From the NCBI GenBank assembly GCA_022844275.1, contig JALHMB010000002.1, positions 844,580 through 908,579 of the forward strand: 64,000 nucleotides of DNA, given 5' to 3'. The notes beneath the pieces were generated by a model. The model saw nothing but the letters and a program-made list of their open reading frames with translations. It was not told the origin of the DNA and did no database searches. The DNA is from Hyphomicrobiaceae bacterium (lineage in GTDB: Bacteria; Pseudomonadota; Alphaproteobacteria; Rhizobiales; Hyphomicrobiaceae). A program made the position numbers and the translations under genes. Position 1 is the first letter of the stretch. The number at the start of each line of letters is the position of its first letter. This document shows, piece after piece, positions 52,934 through 61,659 of this stretch.

Positions 52934-53415
52934 CCAAAGATCTCCTTGAGAATCCCCTCGTACCGCACGAGAACGATCACGCCCCAATCGTCGTCATCGA
53001 CAAGATCAAGGACGTGAATAACCAGCACGTTAGTCACTGGCTCGTAGGCAACCCAACTCGTGCCCGGCGTCGCGGTGATGATGCACGCCAGCACGGCAAG
53101 GCTATAGTGAGAGCGTACGCTGAGACCGATGCGAACAAAGCCCGGTGTCCGCGCGCGCTTATCCTTGAGTACCAGCCGCGCCACCCGCGCATTGGAGCGC
53201 GCCATATCGACGGCGACGCGTCGGCCCAGTTCAAGAGCGAGCCAAAGGCGCCTTAAGATGAGAGCCGGAGCGTCGAGGCGCACAAGCACCCACGCTCCCA
53301 GCACAGCGACAGCACTGCCAAACAGGACGTTCGCCGCCGACCAACTCTCGTTGAGCAGCAGCCACGTGCCGAGCAGCATCGCGGAGATGACGGGAAATGG
53401 AAGCCAAGCATTCAT
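52930..53415 (-). CDS. mnhE: Na+/H+ antiporter subunit E (MnhE/MrpE)
   Basis: The 161-aa protein has two N-terminal membrane helices and a soluble domain with DMARSNARVARLVL, ITATPGTSWVAYE and the VIHVLDLVDDDDW segment typical of MrpE. It overlaps both neighbours by 4 nt. Confidence 0.9.
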   Translation of the reverse strand: MNAWLPFPVISAMLLGTWLLLNESWSAANVLFGSAVAVLGAWVLVRLDAPALILRRLWLALELGRRVAVDMARSNARVARLVLKDKRARTPGFVRIGLSVRSHYSLAVLACIITATPGTSWVAYEPVTNVLVIHVLDLVDDDDWGVIVLVRYEGILKEIFG

Positions 53416-55037
53416 TGGCCGGGCACCGGGGCGCGCAAATCTTCGGAATGCAATCTGACGGCGCCGGTATAGGGCCGCCGCAGTTCCAGGGCATTAGCGG
53501 TCGCCTGCGTGAATGTGACGACCGCGCCGGCCTGGACCGTGATGGTGGCGCAAAGAAAGAGCAGCAAGCCGACAGCACCCAGCTCGGCCCCACGAACATG
53601 AGGCAGCTCGCGATCCACGGACCAAAAGGCTCTCGTGCCTGCGCGCATCGTGGCGATGACTGTCGCCAAGCTCGAGACTATAAGAACCACGACGACGATC
53701 CAATCTCGCCAAGGGACGGTCTCCCCACCGCCCAGCGAGCGCTGAGCGAAGAGACTATTGAGAATAGCAAACTTCGCGATGAAACCCGCGAGCGGCGGGA
53801 GGCCCGAGAGCAGAAGGGCGCACGCCAGAAAAGCCAAACCCAGAACCGCCATCAGCGCGGGAATCGCAACACCCACATGGTCACGCTCTTCTAGTCTCTC
53901 CTCGTCCGTGCCGTAGACCTCCAACGTAACGGCCAGAACGTCATCGGCGGGCGTACGGCCGCGCTCCACGAGCTCAACCAGAAGGAAGAATGCAGCCAAC
54001 GAGAGCGTTGAGCTGACCAGATAGAATAAGGCTGCGCCGATCAAACCCGCGCCCCCCAAGCCAATGGCGGCAAGCACAGTCCCGGATGAGACCAGCACGT
54101 TGTAGCCCGCAAGCCGGCGCATGTCCTGAACGGCCAACAACCCGATGGCGGCGAAGAACATCGTGGCGACACCGAGTGCGACCAACCAGCCCTCCGCGAA
54201 GAAAATCGAGCCGCCACCGGCCGCTTCGGCGGTAATGGATCCGAGCCGCAGGATGACATAGGCCCCGACCTTGGTAAGGACAGCAAACAGCGCCGCGACC
54301 GGCGCCGTGGCCGCCGCATAGAGGCTCGGCAACCAGAAGCAGAGAGGCCAGCCCGCGGCCTTCACGAGAAAGGCGATGCCAAGGATTGCCGCTCCCATCT
54401 CGAAAAGCCGGCGTTCGGAGGGATCGAGCAAGGGGATGCGCTCGGCCAAAGCCGCCATGCTGAGAGTGCCGGCCGTCCCGTAAATCAAGCTGACGCCGAT
54501 GAGGAAGAGACTCGAGGCCGCGAGGTTGATGACGATGTAGTGGAGACTCGCGCTTACGCGCGCGCGCCCCGAACCGTAGAGCGCAAGACCATAGGATGCT
54601 GCGAGCAGGACTTCGAAAAAGACGAAGAGGTTAAATAGGTCGCCGGTGAGGAAGGCGCCGCTAAGACCCATCAGCAGGAACTGAAAAAGCGGATGGAAGA
54701 ACCTCCCGAGTTGGTGCGAGGAGGCGAGCGCGAAGAGCAGGGACGCGCACGCGATGGCCGCGGTCAAGACCAACATCAACGCCGCGAGGCGGTCGACAAT
54801 CAGGATAATACCAAAATTGGCCGGCCAGTTGCCAAGCAAGTAGGGCTTTGCGAGAGCACCGGGATCGCTAAGGTTGATCATGACGAGCAATGCGATCGAT
54901 ACGGCAAGCAGCGCTGCGGTCGCCAGAACATTGATTGCGGTAGAAAGCCATCGACGCCCGTCAAACAGCAGCATCAAGCCGCCCGCCAACAGCGGGATGA
55001 CGATGGGCGCGATGATAAGATGGTCGCCGAAGCTCAC
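53412..55037 (-). CDS. mnhD: Na+/H+ antiporter subunit D (MnhD/MrpD)
   Basis: The 541-aa polytopic protein belongs to the complex-I NuoN/NuoM-like family: ASSHQLGRFFHPLFQFLLMG, FLTGDLFNLFVFFEVLLAAS with the conserved glutamate, GIAFLVKAAGWPLCFWLPSL with the key lysine, and GLPPLAGFIAKFAIL. It carries one of the proton/ion paths of the Mrp complex. Starts and stops overlap the adjacent genes. Confidence 0.93.
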   Translation of the reverse strand: MSFGDHLIIAPIVIPLLAGGLMLLFDGRRWLSTAINVLATAALLAVSIALLVMINLSDPGALAKPYLLGNWPANFGIILIVDRLAALMLVLTAAIACASLLFALASSHQLGRFFHPLFQFLLMGLSGAFLTGDLFNLFVFFEVLLAASYGLALYGSGRARVSASLHYIVINLAASSLFLIGVSLIYGTAGTLSMAALAERIPLLDPSERRLFEMGAAILGIAFLVKAAGWPLCFWLPSLYAAATAPVAALFAVLTKVGAYVILRLGSITAEAAGGGSIFFAEGWLVALGVATMFFAAIGLLAVQDMRRLAGYNVLVSSGTVLAAIGLGGAGLIGAALFYLVSSTLSLAAFFLLVELVERGRTPADDVLAVTLEVYGTDEERLEERDHVGVAIPALMAVLGLAFLACALLLSGLPPLAGFIAKFAILNSLFAQRSLGGGETVPWRDWIVVVVLIVSSLATVIATMRAGTRAFWSVDRELPHVRGAELGAVGLLLFLCATITVQAGAVVTFTQATANALELRRPYTGAVRLHSEDLRAPVPGQ

Positions 55038-55375
55038 GGACCCTGCTCCGTGCTGTCGACATGGTCGCTACCGGATAGACCCCGGGCGGCAAGTAGGACG
55101 ACGAGAAACAAAGCTGTCATCGCAAAACTGATGACGATGGCGGTGAGCACGAGCGCTTGCGGCACGGGGTCGGCGTAGTGCGCCGGATTAGGGACCGAGG
55201 GGTCGAGTATGGGTGGCGCGCCCATGCGGAGCCGCCCCATACTGAAAATGAAGAGATTGACCGCATAGGACATCAGCGACAGACCGATGATGACTTGAAA
55301 GGTGCGGGGGCGCAAAAGCAGCCACAATCCTGACCCTGCGAGGACGCCAATCGTCAGCGCAATCACAAGCTCCAT
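55034..55375 (-). CDS. mnhC: Na+/H+ antiporter subunit C (MnhC/MrpC)
   Basis: The 113-aa three-helix protein resembles NuoK, with GSGLWLLLRPRTFQVIIGLS, LMSYAVNLFIFSMGRL and DPVPQALVLTAIVISFAMTA. ATG 55375 overlaps the mnhA stop (TGATG). The frame is open well upstream inside mnhA, which is not used. Confidence 0.92.
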   Translation of the reverse strand: MELVIALTIGVLAGSGLWLLLRPRTFQVIIGLSLMSYAVNLFIFSMGRLRMGAPPILDPSVPNPAHYADPVPQALVLTAIVISFAMTALFLVVLLAARGLSGSDHVDSTEQGP

Positions 55376-58287
55376 CAGACTGACCCGGATTTGCTGGTTG
55401 TGCGACCGACACGAATGGATTGGTGCGCAAGGGCAATGAGGATGAGCACTGTCGCACCCAGCACCAAGGCGAAGACGCCGACATCGAAAATCAAGGCGGA
55501 AGCCAGCGGCAAACGGCCAAGCCACGGCAAATCGACATACTGGAAGGCGGACGTGAGAAAAGGTTGACTGAAGATTGCCGCCGCGAGGCCGGTTCCGAGC
55601 GATGCCAACAGTCCAAAGCCAATCCAGCGAACGGGAAGGACGGTCAGGCGCGCCTCGACCCACCGCACGCCACCGGCCACGTATTGCAGAATGAATGCGA
55701 TGGCGAATGTCAGTCCGGCCGCGAAGCCGCCGCCCGGCAAGTCGTGACCGCGCAGAAGAAGGAACATCGCCATCATGGCGACGACCGGGAAAAGCAGCCG
55801 CATGATGAGACCGGGCACAATCATGTAGTGGGCGGAGATCGCTTCCCGGCCGGATAAGCCGTGTTCGGCGTCGAACTTGTCCTGGAAGCGCTTCTGCTCC
55901 GGCACCGCCATGCTGTCGCGCGCTGGTCGGAAACGCCGGAGCAGCGCATAGATCGTGATGGCGACGATGGCCAGGACCGAAATCTCGCCGAGCGTATCGA
56001 AGCCCCTGAAGTCGACCAGGATGACGTTGACGACATTGCGACCGCCGCCCTCGCTGTACGACTTTTCCAGGAAGTGGCCAGCGATGCTGTGGCGCTGTGG
56101 ACGTGTCATGACCGCATAAGACAAGGCCGCCAGCCCAAGGCCGCCGGCGATTGCGATGACAATGTCCCGCACGCGTCTCGCGCGCAGTGCCAGGCTTGCC
56201 AGAGGGCTCGCGTCTTGCAGACGCTTCGGCAACCACCTCAGGCCGAGCAACAGCAGCACGGTTGTGACGATCTCGACGAGGAGCTGAGTCAACGCCAAAT
56301 CAGGCGCTGACGCCCATGCAAAAGTGAGACACGTTGAAAGCCCCGCCCCGCCCATCAATATCACCGCGGCAAGCCGGTGGAATTTGGCCTGCTGCGCAGC
56401 GCCGACAGCACAACCGGCGCCGATGATCCACACGAGCAGGAACGTCGTATCGATATCGTTTAAACGGGGCAGCTGGAAAGCTATAGCGCCTTTGTGCAGC
56501 GGCCACACGCCGGCGACGAGAGTCACACAGATAAGCAGGAGAATCTGAGACTGAAGACGGGTCGAACCCAGGACTTGCACCAGCCGATTGGCTCCCCGCC
56601 ACGACGCGGCAGCGACCGCGCGCTCGAACAAGCGTTGCCCCTTGAGCCGGCGCAGGACTGGCGCGCCTTCCACATCGCCGGAGAGATACTTGAGCAGGGC
56701 CGCGTAAATGATGACGCCGCCCGCCAAGGCAACGAGGCTCATCCAGAAGGCCGGCGTGAAACCGTGCCACACCGACAGACTGTATTGCGGCGTGGCGTTG
56801 CCAAGAACGCCGTGCACAGCGATGTATAAAAAGCCGCCGATCGTGGCTTGCGGCGCGACGCCCACAAGAACGCAGGTAAGCACCAGAAATGCGATCGGCA
56901 ACAGCATCCACACGACGGGATCTCGAGGGGTTCTCGGAAGCTCCGTCGCTTCCGTGCCGAAAAAGACCTGATGGATCAGACGCAGAGAATAGGCGACGCT
57001 GAACATGCTCGCGAACGTCGCGATTACGGGAAGAGCGTCATCGAGTGCCGAGGCGACATGCGATTCGATCGTCTCGGCAAAAAACATCTCCTTCGAAAGG
57101 AACCCGTTGAGTAATGGAACACCCGCCATCGCTGCGGCAGCCACCATGGCAAGCGCGGCGGTAATCGGCATGGTGCGGTGGAGGCCGCCCAAACGGCGAA
57201 TGTCACGGGTTCCCGCCTCGTGGTCGATGATCCCTGCGGCCATGAACAGCGAGGCCTTGAAGGTCGCGTGATTCATCGTATGAAACACCGCCGCCACTGC
57301 GGCCAGCGGACTGCCGAGACCAAGCAACAGCGTGATCAGCCCGAGGTGGCTGATCGTGGAGTAAGCCAGAAGGCCTTTAAGGTCCTGCTGGAACAGCGCC
57401 AGGAAAGCCCCGATCAACAACGTCGTGGCGCCCAGCGAGGTAAAGATCCAGAACCAGTAGTCATTACCCGACATGACTGGCCAAAGGCGGGCGAGCAGAA
57501 AAATCCCGGCCTTGACCATGGTGGCCGAATGCAAATACGCCGAAACTGGCGTCGGCGCTGCCATCGCGCGCGGCAGCCAGAAATGAAAGGGGAATTGTGC
57601 GCTCTTGGTGAGAACGCCAATCGCGATGAAGAGAAGAGTCGGGAGATAATAAGCATGGGCCGTGACGACTGGTCCCGCGCGCAAGACCATGTCGAGGTCG
57701 TAGCTTCCCACCATCTGACCGAGCAACACCATGCCGGCAAGCAGGCAGAGCCCGCCCACCGCCGTGACGGTAAGCGTGATGCGCGCACCATCGCGCGCCG
57801 CCTGCTTCTGGTGCCAGTAGCCAATCAGGAGAAATGAATAAAGGCTCGTGAGTTCCCAGAAGAATACGATCTGGAGCAGGTTGCCCGAGACGACGATGCC
57901 GAGCATCGCTCCCATAAAGCCCAACAGATAGGAAAAGAAGCGCGGGACGGGATCGGCTGGCGACATGTAATAGCGGGCATAAAGGACGACGAGAAGACCT
58001 ATCGTGCAGATCAGAACGACGAAGCTCCAGGCATAGCCATCCAGGCGCACATGGAAATTCAGGCCGTATTGCGGAACCCAAGAGAACTTGGCTTGAACAA
58101 CGGCGCCTTCCGCGATCACGCTGTAAAGGCTGGCCGCAATGACCAGCCCAGCCAGCGCAACGCTGCCGGCGAGCCAGACTTCGGCATTGCGCGCATTGGT
58201 CGGAAAGAAGGCTGCAACAATGCTGCCGAGGAACGGCAATGCAATCAGCGCCGTGAGGAGCAGGGTATGCGTCGCGGCGTTGTCCAA
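55375..58287 (-). CDS. mnhA: Fused Na+/H+ antiporter subunits A and B (MnhAB)
   Basis: The 970-aa protein begins with a NuoL-like MrpA core (PADPVPRFFSYLLGFMGAML, FFWELTSLYSFLLIG with the conserved glutamate, KSAQFPFHFWLPRAMAAPTP, HTMNHATFKASLFMAAG). It continues through the MrpA C-terminal domains into a complete MrpB module (MIVPGLIMRLLFPVVAMMAM, GGGFAAGLTFAIAFILQYV). MrpA and MrpB are separate in Bacillus but fused in many proteobacteria. A TTG at 58287 is the better start: AAGGAG lies 7 nt upstream. The alternative GTG at 58332 lacks a site. Confidence 0.92.
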   Translation of the reverse strand: MDNAATHTLLLTALIALPFLGSIVAAFFPTNARNAEVWLAGSVALAGLVIAASLYSVIAEGAVVQAKFSWVPQYGLNFHVRLDGYAWSFVVLICTIGLLVVLYARYYMSPADPVPRFFSYLLGFMGAMLGIVVSGNLLQIVFFWELTSLYSFLLIGYWHQKQAARDGARITLTVTAVGGLCLLAGMVLLGQMVGSYDLDMVLRAGPVVTAHAYYLPTLLFIAIGVLTKSAQFPFHFWLPRAMAAPTPVSAYLHSATMVKAGIFLLARLWPVMSGNDYWFWIFTSLGATTLLIGAFLALFQQDLKGLLAYSTISHLGLITLLLGLGSPLAAVAAVFHTMNHATFKASLFMAAGIIDHEAGTRDIRRLGGLHRTMPITAALAMVAAAAMAGVPLLNGFLSKEMFFAETIESHVASALDDALPVIATFASMFSVAYSLRLIHQVFFGTEATELPRTPRDPVVWMLLPIAFLVLTCVLVGVAPQATIGGFLYIAVHGVLGNATPQYSLSVWHGFTPAFWMSLVALAGGVIIYAALLKYLSGDVEGAPVLRRLKGQRLFERAVAAASWRGANRLVQVLGSTRLQSQILLLICVTLVAGVWPLHKGAIAFQLPRLNDIDTTFLLVWIIGAGCAVGAAQQAKFHRLAAVILMGGAGLSTCLTFAWASAPDLALTQLLVEIVTTVLLLLGLRWLPKRLQDASPLASLALRARRVRDIVIAIAGGLGLAALSYAVMTRPQRHSIAGHFLEKSYSEGGGRNVVNVILVDFRGFDTLGEISVLAIVAITIYALLRRFRPARDSMAVPEQKRFQDKFDAEHGLSGREAISAHYMIVPGLIMRLLFPVVAMMAMFLLLRGHDLPGGGFAAGLTFAIAFILQYVAGGVRWVEARLTVLPVRWIGFGLLASLGTGLAAAIFSQPFLTSAFQYVDLPWLGRLPLASALIFDVGVFALVLGATVLILIALAHQSIRVGRTTSKSGSV

Positions 58288-58374
58288 ATCTTCTCTCTCC
58301 TTCGACAGCGCTTTCTTGACGAGACGCGGCACTCATCAAACGCAGACACCTCCATATCACCTTGCCTGAGGTGC

Positions 58375-58881
58375 TTAGTTAGGCACAACGTTCCTCTGAT
58401 GCCCGGAACGGGGGCTCTTCTCAATCGCTTCTGCGAGGATCTGTTTCAACTCCGCCCCGCTCGATGCGGTGCGAACCTGCTGGAGGACCTGGTCCGCTCG
58501 CAGCGTCCGACACAGTTCTCCTAGCAAGGCCAGCAATCCGCTTCTTTTGGTGGCGGGACACACGACGACGAACACGACATCCACCGGCGCCTGGTCTGTG
58601 GCCTCGAAAGGAATGGGTTCGGCGAGCCGATAGAGCACGGCCGCCGACGAGGCCAAACCATCGATGCCTGCATGGGGAACGGCGACGCCCCGACCAACTG
58701 CCGTTGAGCCTAACCGTTCCCGCTCCCGCAACGCTTCCAACAAAGTGCTGCTGGTCATTCCGGTGACCTCCTCGAGACGATCAGCCGCCGCTTGAAGCAG
58801 CTCATTCTTTTCTTGGGCGCGCCAATGAAGCACCACGTCCTGATCGCGAAGGATCGTCGCAAGTCTCAGTGGCTCTGCCAT
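58375..58881 (-). CDS. PTS IIA-Ntr-like protein upstream of the mrp operon
   Basis: ATG 58881 follows AAGGAGA. The 168-aa protein is an EIIA domain of the fructose/nitrogen type with the phosphorylatable His70 in GRGVAVPHAG and the segments ALRERERLGSTAVGRG and VDVVFVVVCPATKRSGLLAL. It lies 87 nt upstream of mnhA in the same direction, so the two are probably co-transcribed. Sequence differs clearly from the kdp-linked IIA gene, so the pair is not a recent duplication. Control of Na+/K+ homeostasis by the nitrogen PTS is inferred. Confidence 0.85.
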   Translation of the reverse strand: MAEPLRLATILRDQDVVLHWRAQEKNELLQAAADRLEEVTGMTSSTLLEALRERERLGSTAVGRGVAVPHAGIDGLASSAAVLYRLAEPIPFEATDQAPVDVVFVVVCPATKRSGLLALLGELCRTLRADQVLQQVRTASSGAELKQILAEAIEKSPRSGHQRNVVPN

Positions 58882-58944
58882 GCCGGTCTCCTTGAAGGTG
58901 CCATCTTGCCGACGGCGCAGACCGGTTGGCTTTGCTCGGTGCAT

Positions 58945-59481
58945 TCAAGCCGCCGCCGGGCCAGGGTCATCATCGTCAGATCCGGCGCCACCCGTCTGGA
59001 TCCACGCCCTCGCTTGCAGCAGTACGATGTCGCACGTTCGCCGAGGCACAGTTCCAACACTCCCACCGCGTATATCGGCCCTCCGGCGCCACGCCTCCGG
59101 TTGGTAGAGGACCCGTAGCAATCGGATTTGCTCGGTTCGTCCATCTTCGTCATCGCAGATGATCGATCTTGGAGCGACCATCCCAAGCAGCGCAAGGCCT
59201 CGCATGGTCGTAATGGGGAGGGTCATGCCAGGGTAGGCGTTCTCGCCTCCGTAAACCAGTATGCGCGTGCAGGGCGGGCCTCCGTCAATGCTGTATTCGA
59301 CGCGACTGTTGATGGTCGCGGCGCGCGGATCGACGCCATCAAAAAGGACGACTGAGGCCATCGCAAGCTTTCGCCGCAACATGCGGGCGAACCTGTCGTC
59401 CTGGTGCCCCCGTCGCTCGAGCATCACTTCGAGTATGTTTGCATCCTTTGCCGTCAGCTGACAGCGTCGCGATTGTTCCAT
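58945..59481 (-). CDS. GreA/Rnk-like C-terminal-domain protein
   Basis: The 178-aa protein has LTAKDANILEVMLERRG and a GreA/GreB C-terminal-like region (VVLFDGVDPRAATINSRVEY to ENAYPGMTLPITTMRGLALL, GMVAP), as in Rnk-type proteins that contact RNA polymerase. The final 45 residues are basic and then acidic and do not fit the fold, so they may be an added tail or the result of a frameshift near the end. It precedes the IIA gene by 63 nt on the same strand. Confidence 0.7.
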   Translation of the reverse strand: MEQSRRCQLTAKDANILEVMLERRGHQDDRFARMLRRKLAMASVVLFDGVDPRAATINSRVEYSIDGGPPCTRILVYGGENAYPGMTLPITTMRGLALLGMVAPRSIICDDEDGRTEQIRLLRVLYQPEAWRRRADIRGGSVGTVPRRTCDIVLLQARAWIQTGGAGSDDDDPGPAAA

Positions 59482-59635
59482 GATCGAGCTCCGCCGCAGG
59501 TCCATGCGGCAATCGAAATTAGATTACCGGCCAACGGCAACGAAAGCCGCGGCCGCGTTTGGAGGGAAACTGCGCGCGGGCCATCGCTCGAAGGAGCCGG
59601 CGTGGATCAACTTCGATGACGCGATGGCGCCGTCG

Positions 59636-60067
59636 CTACAGGCTCTGTAGTTGCAGCTCTCCAGCCGGCGCGGCTGGGGGCTCCACGGCCAGCACCGTGA
59701 GCGTTCGCTGACGGCCGTCGCGAGCCGACCAGGCAATGGACTGCCCGGCAGAGAGCCCGATGAGCGCCGCGCCGATAGGCGTCAGAATCGACACTCTGTT
59801 CTGGGCGATGTCAGCCTCGCCCGGAAACACCAGTGTAACCCTGAGCTCCTGCCCCGCCTCGGTGCGAAATTCGGTAGTCGAGCCCATCTGCACGGTGCGC
59901 ACCGGGACAGCCTCGACCACGCGCGCCCTGTCCATTTCATTCAGCAACACGCTTGCCACCTCGGGAGCCGTATCCTCGACACCTAAGGCGAGATCGACAA
60001 TGCGCTTATGGTTGTCCGTGCTGACAACAATATCCGGTAAGGACCGATCATTCGGAACGTGTTTCAT
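59636..60067 (-). CDS. rnk: Nucleoside diphosphate kinase regulator (Rnk family)
   Basis: The 143-aa protein has an N-terminal region of two helices and a GreA-like C-terminal domain with MGSTTEFRTEAGQELRVTLV, FPGEADIAQNRVSILTPIGA and ALIGLSAGQSIAW. Rnk binds RNA polymerase in the secondary channel and affects nucleotide and alginate metabolism in Pseudomonas. With the preceding gene it forms a pair of GreA-like regulators upstream of the IIA and mrp genes. Confidence 0.85.
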   Translation of the reverse strand: MKHVPNDRSLPDIVVSTDNHKRIVDLALGVEDTAPEVASVLLNEMDRARVVEAVPVRTVQMGSTTEFRTEAGQELRVTLVFPGEADIAQNRVSILTPIGAALIGLSAGQSIAWSARDGRQRTLTVLAVEPPAAPAGELQLQSL

Positions 60068-60349
60068 GCTATCTCCTGCTGGCGGAGCGAAGTGCGCTCG
60101 CCAGTCCGATCAAAAAGCGGTGGTTGAGAAAGGCAGCAGACCACGTATCCCCGAGCTCAAGAGCCCGGGGCTAAACAACCGCGACTGTATGGGTCCGGAG
60201 AAAGCATGGTCGTGCGTGGAACATGATGGTAAGTTTGGCTCGCCCGAGGCCTTTGTCAAGCCTCGCACCTTCTGCGCACATACCCCGACAGTTCAAATCG
60301 AGGCGAAATGCATTAAATAGCGCATGAGGACATACGAGGCAGCCAAGCA

Positions 60350-61204
60350 ATGAACATTCTAGTCGCGACCGACTTTTCAACTCGATCCTTCCGCGCGCTC
60401 CGTCAAGCGGGGTTACTGGCTCAAGCCGGCGGCCAATTGCATGTGCTGCACGTTGTCGACGATGACCAGCCTGCTGACCTCGTGCGAATCGAAACTCGCG
60501 AAGCGGAGCGCGTCCTTCGCGAGCAGATTGCCTCTGTTCCGGAATTGGGCGGCGTCGATGCTCATGTGCTTGTCGTTGAGGGGGATTCTTTTGACGGCAT
60601 CCTACGCTCGGCGCGCGATATTGCGGCCGATCTGATTGTGATGGGCGCCCACCGCAGGCAACTCTTGGACATTTTTACAGGGACAACCATCGAACGCGTC
60701 ATTCGCAAAGGTACGGTTCCGGTCTTGATGGTGAACAATGAGGCGCAGAGGACTTATGAGAAGGTCGTCGCGGCTGTCGACATGTCCGAGGCGTCCGCCA
60801 ATGCATTGCGCGCCGGCCTTTCGACGGGGCTGATCACGAGCGAGGGCGCGACGCTGGTCCATGCTTTCCCCGCCTGGGCGAAGGGTAAGATGTATATTGC
60901 CGGGGCCGACCCCGCTGCGATTGCAAAATATGTAGATGATGAACGGCGAAACGCTTCTGATGAACTGACCGAGTTTCTCGTGGACAACAATCTGGGCGGG
61001 CCGAGATGGACTGTTCGACTTCAGGAAGGTGAAGCGACAGATGTGATCTCGCGGGTTGTTTCTGATGTGCGTGCCGACTTGCTCATCATGGGCACCCACG
61101 GCCGCTCCGGTTTATTAAAGGCCTTGATCGGAAGTGTCACAGAGCAGGCACTGCGTTACTTGAGCGTCGATATCCTCGCCGTTCCACGGTCGGGCAACCC
61201 TTAG
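60350..61204 (+). CDS. Tandem universal stress protein (two UspA domains)
   Basis: The 284-aa protein has two UspA domains. The first (about 1-140) has VMGAHRRQLLDIFTGTTIER with the ATP-binding GxxxxxxxGT pattern weakened, and VPVLMVN. The second (about 145-284) has MGTHGRSGLLKALIGSVTEQ, the intact G-2X-G-9X-G-S/T ATP-binding motif, and VDILAVP. A possible -10/-35 region was not resolved. It is divergent from rnk. Usp proteins act in stress survival; partners are unknown. Confidence 0.9.
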   Translation: MNILVATDFSTRSFRALRQAGLLAQAGGQLHVLHVVDDDQPADLVRIETREAERVLREQIASVPELGGVDAHVLVVEGDSFDGILRSARDIAADLIVMGAHRRQLLDIFTGTTIERVIRKGTVPVLMVNNEAQRTYEKVVAAVDMSEASANALRAGLSTGLITSEGATLVHAFPAWAKGKMYIAGADPAAIAKYVDDERRNASDELTEFLVDNNLGGPRWTVRLQEGEATDVISRVVSDVRADLLIMGTHGRSGLLKALIGSVTEQALRYLSVDILAVPRSGNP

Positions 61205-61659
61205 CTAGACTAGTGGATCTCCGGCCTTTACTGCGATGTGCCTATCGGGTTGGAGCCTTCGCGAGACACGAAAAAGCCCCTGGTCTTCAAGGCCCAGAGG
61301 ACGCGTTCGGGGTTTGCGGGATAGACATGGGCTCGCGCACGCCGAGGGCGAACTCCTGCACGAACACCCACCCATCCGCGACGGTAGGAAGACCGGCTCT
61401 TTGGCTCGTGACGGCCCACGCGGGAACGAAAAGAAAAGTCCGCGTCCCGCGCTTTGGACGAGGGAGCCGCGTCCGTCCAGGCACCGCTGGAAGTTCAGCC
61501 TTGCCGTCGCAGCCGAACCGCTCCAGGCTCGCAGCTACTCCATAAGGCAGACGAGCTTGCAGAGACGCGGCGCCCACCCCCAGTGGCGCCGCGTTTTCAG
61601 TTGGTCTGATCGGTAAGCGCCGACTTCACGTCTTAGTGCTAGGTATTGAATTGAAGAAA
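61205..61659. other. Gene-poor stretch with a diverged repeat
   Basis: No gene is accepted. Frames on both strands (for example 61213-61545 plus, 61287-61577 minus) partly reflect the repeat listed separately. Confidence 0.45.
61232..61357 (-). repeat. Diverged ~135-bp repeat, copy B
   Basis: On the minus strand this reads GGAGTTCGCCCTCGGCGTGC through CCAGGGGCTTTTTCGTG to GGCACATCGCAG, matching copy A at 40838-40973. EFALGVREPM and GFFVSREGSNPIGTSQ both appear, but in different frames because of a one-base difference in the middle. If the element was once coding, this copy is frameshifted relative to copy A. Confidence 0.65.
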
